In this document: piece after piece, positions 29,498 to 36,033 of the stretch | How the letters are laid out: every line of letters starts with the position of its first letter | How positions within the stretch are numbered: the first letter of the stretch is position 1 | DNA from: a virus | Strand: one strand, 5' to 3' | Length of the DNA: 40,876 nt | IMG/VR virus record: IMGVR_UViG_3300022910_000010 | Span: 1-40,876 of that record | The notes under the pieces: model-generated | Databases searched by the model: none | What the model saw: only the letters and a program-made list of their open reading frames with translations | What the model was told of the DNA's origin: nothing | Made by a program: the position numbers and the translations under genes

Positions 29498-29917
29498 GTC
29501 CTCCAGCAAATCGAGGAGCTCGGATTCCTGGCTGGCCCAACCCGGGCGCACCCGGCCCTCACCGAGCCAGGCCCGCCGGCTCGGTGGATCGATCAGGGCC
29601 AGGCCGAGCCGGATCAGGCCCTCCGGATCGTCCCGGAAGTGACCCACGATGTTGTTGCACGTGTTGCACAGGAGCATCCGCACCTCACCGGTCCGGTGAT
29701 TGTGATCCACCGAGAGCCGGCGGGCCTTGCCCGTGGCCCGCCGGCATCCCCAGCACCGGCCGAGCTGGAACTCCAGCAGGAGCCGGTACATCCGAATAGT
29801 GATCTTGTACGTGCGCTCCACGTACGCCTCGTGCGCGGCCTCAGACGCCTCTGTGCGGGCCTGGCGTGGCTTCCGGGGCCCAGCGGACGCCGGAAGCCGT
29901 CCTCGGCCGTTCAGCAC
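29495..29917 (-). CDS. Recombination endonuclease VII
   Basis: This 140-aa protein carries the endonuclease VII signature. CWGC (Cys55, Cys58) and CNTC (Cys84, Cys87) bind zinc around the His-Me catalytic segment VDHNHRTGEVR (Asp71, His72, His74). Related to T4 gp49, such enzymes cut branched DNA, including Holliday junctions, before packaging. The N-terminal ~45 residues are basic. GTG 29917 overlaps the stop of the HNH gene by 7 bases. Its stop codon is reused as the -35 box of the next promoter. Confidence 0.85.
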   Translation of the reverse strand: MLNGRGRLPASAGPRKPRQARTEASEAAHEAYVERTYKITIRMYRLLLEFQLGRCWGCRRATGKARRLSVDHNHRTGEVRMLLCNTCNNIVGHFRDDPEGLIRLGLALIDPPSRRAWLGEGRVRPGWASQESELLDLLED

Positions 29918-30378
29918 GGTGACTCGCCCTTGGCGACAGCACGCTTACGCCGCTGGTACTCCCGGTTCTGTGCGTACTTGCACTCTCGGCAAAATCGCTG
30001 AAGCCGACCCTTCGGCCCTCGGTTGACACCGTCGTACGGATGTCCCCGTGGGCACGTCGTCTTGCGTGCGTGCACAGCGGCGGGTGACTCACCACGTCGC
30101 TTGTTCTCCTGAGACGTGACCGCCTCCAGATGCTCCGGGTTGACGCACATCCGGTTCCGACAGAGATGGTCCAACTGAAGACCTTCCGGGATCGGACCGA
30201 CGTACAACACATAGGCGACACGGTGAGCCAGCCGGTTACGACCGTCCAGCCAGAACAGGCCGTAGCCGGTTGTGTGCCGGCTGGACGTCCACTGGTGGCA
30301 ACCGTTGTCCAGCTCTACGCGCTTGCCAGCGAACCTCTGGAGAACGCGATCTCTTTCGCGCGATCCCCGCTCATCCAT
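29911..30378 (-). CDS. HNH homing-type endonuclease overlapping the polymerase gene end
   Basis: This 155-aa protein has the classic phage HNH form: GCHQWTSSRHTTGYGLFW, then HRVAYVLYVGPIPEGLQLDHLCRNRMCVNPEHLEAVTSQEN (about residues 52-92). A zinc-type C-terminus (CPRGHPYDGVNRG, then CRECKYAQN) follows. These match free-standing homing HNH nucleases common beside replication genes. Its ATG at 30378 lies inside the end of the polymerase gene, a 64-base overlap. That suggests it inserted there and replaced or extended the polymerase C-terminus. Confidence 0.85.
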   Translation of the reverse strand: MDERGSRERDRVLQRFAGKRVELDNGCHQWTSSRHTTGYGLFWLDGRNRLAHRVAYVLYVGPIPEGLQLDHLCRNRMCVNPEHLEAVTSQENKRRGESPAAVHARKTTCPRGHPYDGVNRGPKGRLQRFCRECKYAQNREYQRRKRAVAKGESPC

Positions 30379-32201
30379 CGTGAGTTTCCGTCCTGGTCGA
30401 TCAAAATATCGGCGTCCGCCTTGATAGGAACACCGTACAGCATGAACGACATCGCCTCGCTCACGGCGGCGGCGATCTCCAGGGCGATCTCCTCAGGCAC
30501 CTGGAGGATGATCTCGTCGTGCACCCACATCCAGAACATGCGCTCACGTAGCGGGTCGCCACCGGAGAACCGACGGGAGGCGGCCACCAGGAGCTCCCGG
30601 CTGGAGCCCTGGATGAGGTAGTTCATCAGGGCGTAGCCACGGCCCTGGCTGGCCGGCACCAGACGGCCGGAGATGAGCCGGACCGAGCTCTCGTGCTTGA
30701 GGCTCTCGTTCAGGGCGGCGATGGCGGGGTACTTGGCCCAGTAGTCACGGATGATCTGCCGACACTCGGCCACCGTCCGGGTGTAGCCCAGGTTCTTGGC
30801 CAGCACGGTGCCGCCGCCGCCGTAAACGATCAGGAAGTTGATCGTTTTCGCCTCCTGGCGGGTCACGCCGAGTAAGTCGGCGGTGAGCTGGTGGAGGTCA
30901 CCCCCGGCGAGGATGGTGTCGATCATGGCCTGCTCACCGGCCAGGCTGGCCACCACGCGCAGCTCCACCTGGGCAAAGTCGCACGACATCAGAACGTGGC
31001 CGTCCTCGGGCAGGAACAGGCCACGCATGACGTGGTCCTTCTTGCTGAAGTTCTGCATGTTCGGCGCCGAGCAGGCCATCCGGCTGGTGACCGTGCCGAC
31101 CGTGGACAGGCCCGGGTGGACGTAGCCGTCCGGGTCCATCACCAGCAGGAGCTCCTTGGTCCGCCGGTTGCGGTCCAGCACCTTGGAATACCGGGCGTAG
31201 GCGTCGGCGACCAGACGCCCGGCCTCGTCCAACGGCTGGCGGAGCAGAAGCTTGATGTTGTCCTTGGCCAGGCTCGGCCCACCGGTCTCGGTCCGGGCCT
31301 CGTCCGGCCAGGTGGTCCAGTCCACGCCGTGCTCGCCCCACCACGCCTGGAGCTTGACGCCCTGGCTCGGCTTGAGCCCGCACACGTCCATCGTGATCTC
31401 GGTGGCGGCCCGGGCCTCGGCGTCCGAGGAGGCGATCACCTCGGCCAGACGGTCACGGTCCACCCGCATCCCTCTGCGCACCGTCCGGGCGGCCACCTGA
31501 GACAGCCAGCGCTCGGTGGTGAGCACGTGGGCAGGAGCCTCGCTCACGGAGGCCAGGAGGGGCACCAGGCGCCGCGCGGCGATGGCGTCCAGACCGGCGT
31601 AGAGCAGAAAATCGGGGTCGTCCAGCGGGACGTGGGTGAACCCCCACTTTTTGAGCATCTTCTCCTTGATCGCCCGGCGGCCGATCTCCGGGTGCGCCTC
31701 CCGGTAGAGAGCGTCGAACCGAGCCGTGAGCGCCTCCTCGGCGGCCTCCAGCTCCGGCATGTTGAACCGGGTGGCGGCCGGCTTCAGCGAACCCTGTCCG
31801 GCGGCGGCGTCCGGCGCGGCCATGATCGCCATGACGTGGGTGTCGATGAACCGATCGGTGACGTCCACGCCGAGCGCGACCTGGACGGCCTCCGGGTCGA
31901 TCCGCATGTGGGAGGCGAACGTGTTCCCCGGATCGGCCAGGGTGGCCCGGGCGACCTCAACCTGATCGGGGTCGTCCATCCGGAACACCCAGGCGACGTC
32001 GTCGGTCGGGGCGAACTGGGCCGTGCGCATCCGCCAGCCGGGATGGTGGACGCCGGCCGGCTCCAAGCCGGTGCTCTCCACGTCCAGACCGTGAAGCCCG
32101 GTCGGCATCTCCTTGGCGTCCCAGTCGAACGGGTCCAGGGCCCCGACGAACGGGCAGTGGATGGTGACGGGGGTGCCGCCGAGGGTGTGACGAATGATCA
32201 C
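30315..32201 (-). CDS. DNA polymerase I (family A) with 3'-5' exonuclease domain
   Basis: This 628-aa replicative polymerase has an N-terminal proofreading domain with Exo I DVEST near residue 40. The polymerase domain shows motif A DFAQVELR near 405. Motif B is RQEAKTINFLIVYG near 445-460, and motif C is VHDEI near 562. There is no 5' nuclease domain, as usual in phages. It copies phage DNA with the primase-helicase encoded upstream. GTG 32201 overlaps the preceding stop (GTGA). The last ~20 residues overlap the HNH gene and may be a late addition. Confidence 0.95.
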   Translation of the reverse strand: MIIRHTLGGTPVTIHCPFVGALDPFDWDAKEMPTGLHGLDVESTGLEPAGVHHPGWRMRTAQFAPTDDVAWVFRMDDPDQVEVARATLADPGNTFASHMRIDPEAVQVALGVDVTDRFIDTHVMAIMAAPDAAAGQGSLKPAATRFNMPELEAAEEALTARFDALYREAHPEIGRRAIKEKMLKKWGFTHVPLDDPDFLLYAGLDAIAARRLVPLLASVSEAPAHVLTTERWLSQVAARTVRRGMRVDRDRLAEVIASSDAEARAATEITMDVCGLKPSQGVKLQAWWGEHGVDWTTWPDEARTETGGPSLAKDNIKLLLRQPLDEAGRLVADAYARYSKVLDRNRRTKELLLVMDPDGYVHPGLSTVGTVTSRMACSAPNMQNFSKKDHVMRGLFLPEDGHVLMSCDFAQVELRVVASLAGEQAMIDTILAGGDLHQLTADLLGVTRQEAKTINFLIVYGGGGTVLAKNLGYTRTVAECRQIIRDYWAKYPAIAALNESLKHESSVRLISGRLVPASQGRGYALMNYLIQGSSRELLVAASRRFSGGDPLRERMFWMWVHDEIILQVPEEIALEIAAAVSEAMSFMLYGVPIKADADILIDQDGNSRWMSGDRAKEIAFSRGSLASA

Positions 32202-32395
32202 GGCCGGAGTCCTCTCTCGACCAGGTCGTCAAGCCACCACTGCTGGGGCGGCAACGACGGACCGGAGGCCTCGGGCCGGCCGTAGGCGCGGCGCATGGCG
32301 TTGAGGTTGCCTCTGATCTGAGCATCCCGCTTGGCGGCGGCACGTTCGGCTTGACGCTTCTCCAGTTGGTCCAGCAGTAGATCCAGGTCGTCCAT
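32198..32395 (-). CDS. 65-aa charged helical protein between primase and polymerase
   Basis: ATG 32395 (or GTG 32401, which overlaps the primase stop) starts a small helical, charged protein (LLLDQLEKRQAERAAAKRDAQ). A C-terminus with two Trp follows (QQWWLDDLVERGL). The stop overlaps the polymerase GTG. Small proteins at this place may help the polymerase or helicase. No family is recognised. Confidence 0.65.
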   Translation of the reverse strand: MDDLDLLLDQLEKRQAERAAAKRDAQIRGNLNAMRRAYGRPEASGPSLPPQQWWLDDLVERGLRP

Positions 32396-32397
32396 GA

Positions 32398-34860
32398 TCA
32401 CTCGCTCTCGATGGGGGCAGTGCGGGCGGTGACGGGGTGGCAGATCGGGCAGGCGTACCAGAGGCCGTCCACCAGGATCTCCTCGTGGCCGAGCTCGCAC
32501 ATAGATGTGTACGGATGTGCAGACGCTACCAGGTACTGATCGGGGTCTGCACTGGAACTGTCCGTTTTGTCCGGTGGCAAGAGTGGCAGTTTTTCAGCTC
32601 CCTGACCTGTTCCAGGAAATAACGTCACACCATGATCAACTTCACTACTTTCATGTTTTCTCACGACGGGTGAGGGGAGGTTTAAAACTGCCACAGTTGC
32701 CACCACCCCATCCGTTTTGTCCGTTTTGCCCACCCCGACCTGGGGGGTGTCCGTTTTGTCCCCTGGTGGCAAGAACTGCCACCCGGTGGCACTTTCGTGT
32801 TCCCGACCCTGGTCGAACTGGGACTTGTGGAGCATCGAGATGTTCCACCCCCGAACCTTGCTCGGCCCGTTACGGACGTGCTCCACCCCCGGGACGGTCT
32901 CCAGACGGGCGGCCAGCTTGTTACGGCCGAGGGCCGAACGACTCTCGTCGGCCGCCCATTCCTTGAACGCGGTGTGCACCTCGGCCGTCGTCATGAAGCC
33001 CTTGCCGACGACGCACCGGGCGGCGAGGAACTGGCGCACCCGGTCCGAGGCGATCTCGAACGTCTCGCGGACCTGGGGGTCGGTCACCAGCGCCACCCCG
33101 CGCTCACGGCGGGCCCGCCAGGCGGCCACCAGGCGGACGAGGATGCCGGGCAGCTCCTGGAGCATGGCCAGCTCGATCTCGGGCTTCTCGGCACCGGCGA
33201 ACGTCCGGCCGAACTGAAACGGCTTGATCCGCTCGGAGTAGGCCCGGCTCCCTTCGCCGACCGTGGGCAGTTCGTTGGCGCTGAAGGCGAACAGGGCCCG
33301 GTTGGTGAACGAGAACTGGCCGCCGTACTTGCGGTCGGCCATGATCAGGTCCTCGCCGGTCATGAGCTTGAAAATCGACAGGTCCTCCACATGGTTGGCC
33401 GACAGGTCGGCGGCCACGTTGAGCAACTTGCCGTAGACGTTGGCCGCCATGAACCGGTTCTCCACCAGCTGGTGCAGCGTCACCCCAGAGGTGTTCCGGG
33501 AGCCGGCGAGCGCCATCAGGAGCCGCAGGAACGTGCTCTTGCCGGACCGGGACGGCCCGAACAGGAACAGCGCCTTAGTCGGCGTCGTGCTGGGGTCCAG
33601 GATCGCGCTGGCCGCCTCCTCCAGGTCGGCCATCTGGCCGGCCCCGATCGACTCCTTCAGCCACCGCTCGTAGGTCGGGGCCGTGGCGTCCGGCTCCCAC
33701 GGCACGGCGAACTGGGCCGTCGAGAAGTAGTCCGGCGAGTGCGGCAGGAGCTCACCGCTCACCAGGTCCAGCATCCCGTTCGGCACGTTCAGGACCGGCG
33801 CCGTCATCCGGTCCGGCAGGAACCGGCCCTCGTTGGCCAGCTCACCCATCGTGAACTTCTCGGCGTTGGAGTGGTGGCTGGCTACGAACCGTTCACCGAG
33901 CAACTGGGTGATGGCCGAGAGGAAGCTCAGACCGTCGATGCCATAGACGCCGTTGTCGTACATCGCCACCTTGCCCTCGGCCGACAGCGCGGCAGGGTAG
34001 GAGGCCCGGATGAACTCCGACAGCGTCTTGACCAGGAGCCCGCCGGACACCGGGTCGAAGAACATCCCGCCCGGGGCGGCCATCTTGGCCTTGCGCCGGG
34101 CCTCGGCCTCGGCTTTCTTGGCGTCCGGCTTGGTGGCGGCCGGCTTGTCCAGCGCGTCATGGACGAGGAGCTGGATGATGTTGGTCCGGATCGAGACGTC
34201 TCGCATCGCGAGGATGTCGTCCAAGCCGTCCTTGCCGCCGCCGAACGTGGAGAGTTGGGCGAACTTCACCGTGGCCGCCCCGGCTCCCCGCAGGTCGGCC
34301 TTCAGCGCGGCCCCGGCCGCGTAGACCTGGGGATTGGAGCCCGAGTCGGCGTCCAGCACCACCACGGCGTCCTGGCCGGCGATCTCGATCAGATCACGGG
34401 TGATCTTGAGCTTGGACTTCCAGCTCCAGCACCCCGACAGGCCGTAGACGGCGCAGTTGTCCGGGGCGTAGATCGCGGCGGCGATCACCTGATGGGTGCC
34501 CTCCACCAGCAGGGTGTGCAGTGCCCCTGGTACGGCCCGGGCCACGTGGAGCACCGGCTCGAACCCGGTCGCGAACAGGTACTTGTGCTCCTCGCCATCC
34601 GCATCGGTCCAGGGGACGTCCGGCTTGATCTGGTACTGGACCGGCGTGCCGGGCGTCGGGCTCACCATCGGGAACAGCAGGCCCGGGATGACGCCGGCCT
34701 CCTGCGTCCACCAGGCGTCCATCCCGTCCACCCGGTCGGCGTCGGTGAGCACCGGGATCACCCCGGCGGCCCGGGCCTGCTCTGGCGTGATGGCCCGCTT
34801 GGCCAGCTCGGCGACCTGGTGCTCGTTGAAACCGAGGGTCGTCTGGTACGGCTCGGACAT
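32398..34860 (-). CDS. Primase-helicase (Toprim plus D5-like SF3 helicase)
   Basis: This 820-aa protein has an N-terminal Toprim-type region (LLVEGTHQVIAA near 115-126; VVVLDADSGSN near 167-177). A D5_N-type linker (FFDPVSGGLLVKTLSEFI) and an SF3 helicase follow, with Walker A FGPSRSGKS near 435-443 and MADRKYGGQFSFTNRALFAFSANELP after it. It primes and unwinds DNA at the fork. The ~140-residue tail is disordered, with repeated KTD units and a final zinc knuckle (CELGH, then CPICH). The DNA for that tail holds the iteron-like repeats. ATG 34860 follows GGAAGG. Confidence 0.9.
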   Translation of the reverse strand: MSEPYQTTLGFNEHQVAELAKRAITPEQARAAGVIPVLTDADRVDGMDAWWTQEAGVIPGLLFPMVSPTPGTPVQYQIKPDVPWTDADGEEHKYLFATGFEPVLHVARAVPGALHTLLVEGTHQVIAAAIYAPDNCAVYGLSGCWSWKSKLKITRDLIEIAGQDAVVVLDADSGSNPQVYAAGAALKADLRGAGAATVKFAQLSTFGGGKDGLDDILAMRDVSIRTNIIQLLVHDALDKPAATKPDAKKAEAEARRKAKMAAPGGMFFDPVSGGLLVKTLSEFIRASYPAALSAEGKVAMYDNGVYGIDGLSFLSAITQLLGERFVASHHSNAEKFTMGELANEGRFLPDRMTAPVLNVPNGMLDLVSGELLPHSPDYFSTAQFAVPWEPDATAPTYERWLKESIGAGQMADLEEAASAILDPSTTPTKALFLFGPSRSGKSTFLRLLMALAGSRNTSGVTLHQLVENRFMAANVYGKLLNVAADLSANHVEDLSIFKLMTGEDLIMADRKYGGQFSFTNRALFAFSANELPTVGEGSRAYSERIKPFQFGRTFAGAEKPEIELAMLQELPGILVRLVAAWRARRERGVALVTDPQVRETFEIASDRVRQFLAARCVVGKGFMTTAEVHTAFKEWAADESRSALGRNKLAARLETVPGVEHVRNGPSKVRGWNISMLHKSQFDQGREHESATGWQFLPPGDKTDTPQVGVGKTDKTDGVVATVAVLNLPSPVVRKHESSEVDHGVTLFPGTGQGAEKLPLLPPDKTDSSSADPDQYLVASAHPYTSMCELGHEEILVDGLWYACPICHPVTARTAPIESE
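32561..32782. repeat. Iteron-like repeats in an AT-richer patch (candidate origin)
   Basis: The 12-mer TCCGTTTTGTCC occurs at 32561-32572, 32711-32722 and 32750-32761, with a variant (TCCGTTTTGCCC) at 32720-32731. GTGGCAGTT or its complement occurs at 32583-32591, 32686-32694 and 32774-32782. GGTGGCAAGA follows two of the 12-mers. Between them lie AT-rich stretches (about 32615-32660 and TTTAAAAC at 32681) that stand out from the high-G+C surroundings. The region codes for the disordered primase tail, so protein constraint is low. Confidence 0.55.
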
Positions 34861-34904
34861 GTGCTGTAGCCTTCCGATTGCGTCTGGTGTGCCTGCGGTC
34901 CGCC

Positions 34905-34925
34905 GTCGTGCTCTTTCGATGGGAG
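34905..34925 (-). promoter_or_regulatory. Displaced leader motif copy before the primase gene
   Basis: The minus strand carries CCCATCGAAAGAGCACGAC 45 bases before the primase ATG. It matches the core of the leader copy at 35277-35296 but is not next to a start codon. The primase itself uses GGAAGG at its start. Confidence 0.4.
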
Positions 34926-34928
34926 CTA

Positions 34929-34958
34929 GAGGGCGGGTTGCTTCGGCGGCCCGCCCTC
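34929..34958 (-). terminator. Hairpin between the HTH gene and the primase gene
   Basis: A perfect 9-bp GAGGGCGGG/CCCGCCCTC stem (34929-34937 with 34950-34958) begins 3 bases after the stop of the excisionase-like gene. No T-run follows. It may partly end transcripts from the leftward promoter, so that primase is made at a lower level than the HTH protein. Confidence 0.55.
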
Positions 34959-34961
34959 ACC

Positions 34962-35171
34962 CTATTCCGCGAACGGGTCGTCCGGGACGGGCGTCACCAT
35001 CGCCTCGATCTCCGAACGCTTGAACCGCACCCACTGCATCCCGCCGATCTTGTAGCGGGTGATCCGGTGCTCGTTCGCCCACCGGTCGATCGTGCGCACG
35101 TCGACATCGGCCAGCTCGGCCGCCTCCGATCGAGTGATCATGCCCTTGTCCTGCTCGGTGCTCTCGTCCAC
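34962..35171 (-). CDS. Excisionase-like / MerR-type HTH DNA-binding protein
   Basis: GTG 35171 has AGGAG 6 bases upstream, giving 69 aa. The frame is open farther upstream, but those codons cover the promoter. Residues 11-55 form a winged HTH of the excisionase/HTH_17 type (ITRSEAAELADVDVRTIDRWANEHRI, then YKIGGMQWVRFKRSEIEA). There is no integrase in the genome. It is the first gene read from the leftward promoter and faces the rightward promoter, so a regulator of the divergent control region is more likely than an excisionase. Confidence 0.8.
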   Translation of the reverse strand: MDESTEQDKGMITRSEAAELADVDVRTIDRWANEHRITRYKIGGMQWVRFKRSEIEAMVTPVPDDPFAE

Positions 35172-35173
35172 GG

Positions 35174-35193
35174 GGTGCTCCTGCTCTCGATGT
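35174..35193 (-). promoter_or_regulatory. Leader motif copy before the HTH gene
   Basis: On the minus strand ACATCGAGAGCAGGAGCACC precedes GTG 35171 and carries its AGGAG ribosome site. The CATCGAGAGCA core also occurs in the late-operon leader. Confidence 0.55.
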
Positions 35194-35207
35194 CGCTGGT
35201 CAGTGTC

Positions 35208-35236
35208 AAGGTACAGGCCGGAACGAGGATAGACAA
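35208..35236 (-). promoter_or_regulatory. Leftward promoter of the divergent control region
   Basis: On the minus strand: -35 TTGTCT (35231-35236), 17-base spacer, -10 TACCTT (35208-35213). Transcription would begin near 35201 and give a leader of about 30 bases to GTG 35171. It drives the replication arm. Confidence 0.65.
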
Positions 35237-35238
35237 GG

Positions 35239-35267
35239 TTGCACATGTCGGGCCCGCTCGGTAGGCT
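35239..35267 (+). promoter_or_regulatory. Rightward promoter of the divergent control region
   Basis: -35 TTGCAC (35239-35244), 17-base spacer containing CGGGCCCG, -10 TAGGCT (35262-35267). Its -35 begins 2 bp from the leftward -35, so one bound protein could control both. Transcription should start near 35275, just before a leader motif copy. Confidence 0.7.
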
Positions 35268-35276
35268 CCAGCCACT

Positions 35277-35296
35277 ACCCATCGAGATCGGAGCAC
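35277..35296 (+). promoter_or_regulatory. Leader motif copy at the start of the rightward arm
   Basis: ACCCATCGAGATCGGAGCAC lies 3 bases before ATG 35300 and starts at the predicted transcription start. It contains the Shine-Dalgarno GGAG. Confidence 0.55.
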
Positions 35297-35299
35297 GAC

Positions 35300-35479
35300 A
35301 TGGACCTGTTCCTCTACATCATCGGCGCGCTGGCCTGGTTCTCCGTCCTGGGCCACCTCGGCGCCGACCGCAAGGCCGGCACGGGGCCGCGCCACCGGGC
35401 GCCGGGCCTGCCCCGGATGCGCCGCTCGGGCACCGCGCCCCGCCGCCGGGCCACCCCCGACTACTCCCTGGCCGCCTGA
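35300..35479 (+). CDS. 59-aa small membrane protein, first gene of the rightward arm
   Basis: ATG 35300 lies just after the leader motif and its GGAG site. The product has an N-terminal hydrophobic helix (LFLYIIGALAWFSVLGHL, residues 3-20). A very basic, Pro/Arg-rich tail follows (RHRAPGLPRMRRSG, RRRATP) that would lie in the cytoplasm or bind nucleic acid. The stop shares a base with the next ATG (TGATG). No family is recognised. Confidence 0.65.
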   Translation: MDLFLYIIGALAWFSVLGHLGADRKAGTGPRHRAPGLPRMRRSGTAPRRRATPDYSLAA

Positions 35480-35571
35480 TGAAGACGCTGGCCGTCATCG
35501 TCGGTGCCGCGCTCGCGGCCTGGGCCCCGATCGTCCTGATCGGTGTCTGGCTCTACCTGGTGCTGAAGTGA
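35479..35571 (+). CDS. 30-aa single-TM micropeptide
   Basis: The product is almost wholly hydrophobic (TLAVIVGAALAAWAPIVLIGVWLYLVLK) with a Lys at each end, as expected of one membrane helix. The start and the stop each share one base with the neighbouring gene (TGATG). The coupling and the clean TM pattern support expression. Function unknown. Confidence 0.55.
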   Translation: MKTLAVIVGAALAAWAPIVLIGVWLYLVLK

Positions 35572-35774
35572 TGGGCCAGCCTGGTCGGCGTGGCCACCCG
35601 GTCGATCCGCGCAACTTCTTTCCCCTCACGTTCAGTGAGCGGCGTGTCCGCATCCAGCGCTACCACGGTGCGGAGAAGATCGTCTACCGCCGAGTGTCCC
35701 GGAAAATCGCCCTCAACCCGGATCCGATGACGCTGGGTGAGGTCCTGCTCCGAGGCATCAAGGAGGGGGCATGA
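35571..35774 (+). CDS. 67-aa basic hypothetical protein
   Basis: ATG 35571 shares a base with the previous stop; GTG 35568 is an alternative. The product is basic and soluble, with a compact centre (FPLTFSERRVRIQRYHGAEKIVYRRVSR) and helical end. The Arg/Lys spacing would suit DNA or RNA binding, but no motif is recognised. Its stop overlaps the next ATG (ATGA). Confidence 0.65.
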   Translation: MGQPGRRGHPVDPRNFFPLTFSERRVRIQRYHGAEKIVYRRVSRKIALNPDPMTLGEVLLRGIKEGA

Positions 35775-35881
35775 GCACGCGGCAGAGGATGCGGGAGATC
35801 GCCCTGGCCGCCGTGATCGGTCTGCCGATCTGGTGGACCGGCTGGCAGCTACTGGACGGCCTGAAGGGAGCACTGCTGTGA
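35771..35881 (+). CDS. 36-aa single-TM micropeptide
   Basis: ATG 35771 overlaps the upstream stop (ATGA), with GGAGGGGG just before it. A short basic N-terminus (STRQRMRE) is followed by a hydrophobic helix with three Trp (IALAAVIGLPIWWTGWQLL). The TGA overlaps the next GTG (GTGA). The strong ribosome site and coupling support it as a real gene. Function unknown. Confidence 0.55.
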   Translation: MSTRQRMREIALAAVIGLPIWWTGWQLLDGLKGALL

Positions 35882-36033
35882 ACGACAACGGACTGATGGA
35901 CCAGCCGACCGCCTTTCGGCTCGCTCTCCGGGCCTCCAAGATGCACCACCACCGGTACCGGGTATGGGGGTACCGGTCCGGTACCGGCCACTGGCGCTAC
36001 CTGATCTCTCGCCTCCCGGACGTGCCGAGGTGA
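35878..36033 (+). CDS. 51-aa basic hypothetical protein
   Basis: GTG 35878 overlaps the micropeptide stop. The product is rich in Arg, His and aromatic residues (RASKMHHHRYRVWGYRSGTGHWRYLI), suggesting nucleic-acid contact or a small beta fold. Its stop overlaps the helicase GTG at 36030. No family is recognised. Confidence 0.55.
   Translation: MNDNGLMDQPTAFRLALRASKMHHHRYRVWGYRSGTGHWRYLISRLPDVPR

Noticed and set aside
32797-34869. Plus-strand frame of 690 codons opposite the primase-helicase
   Set aside because: The product is Gly/Arg/Val/His-rich nonsense without domains, whereas the minus strand shows Toprim and Walker motifs in order.
34962-35171. Integration/excision system
   Set aside because: Only an excisionase-like HTH protein is present. 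No recombinase gene or att-like direct repeats were seen on either strand.
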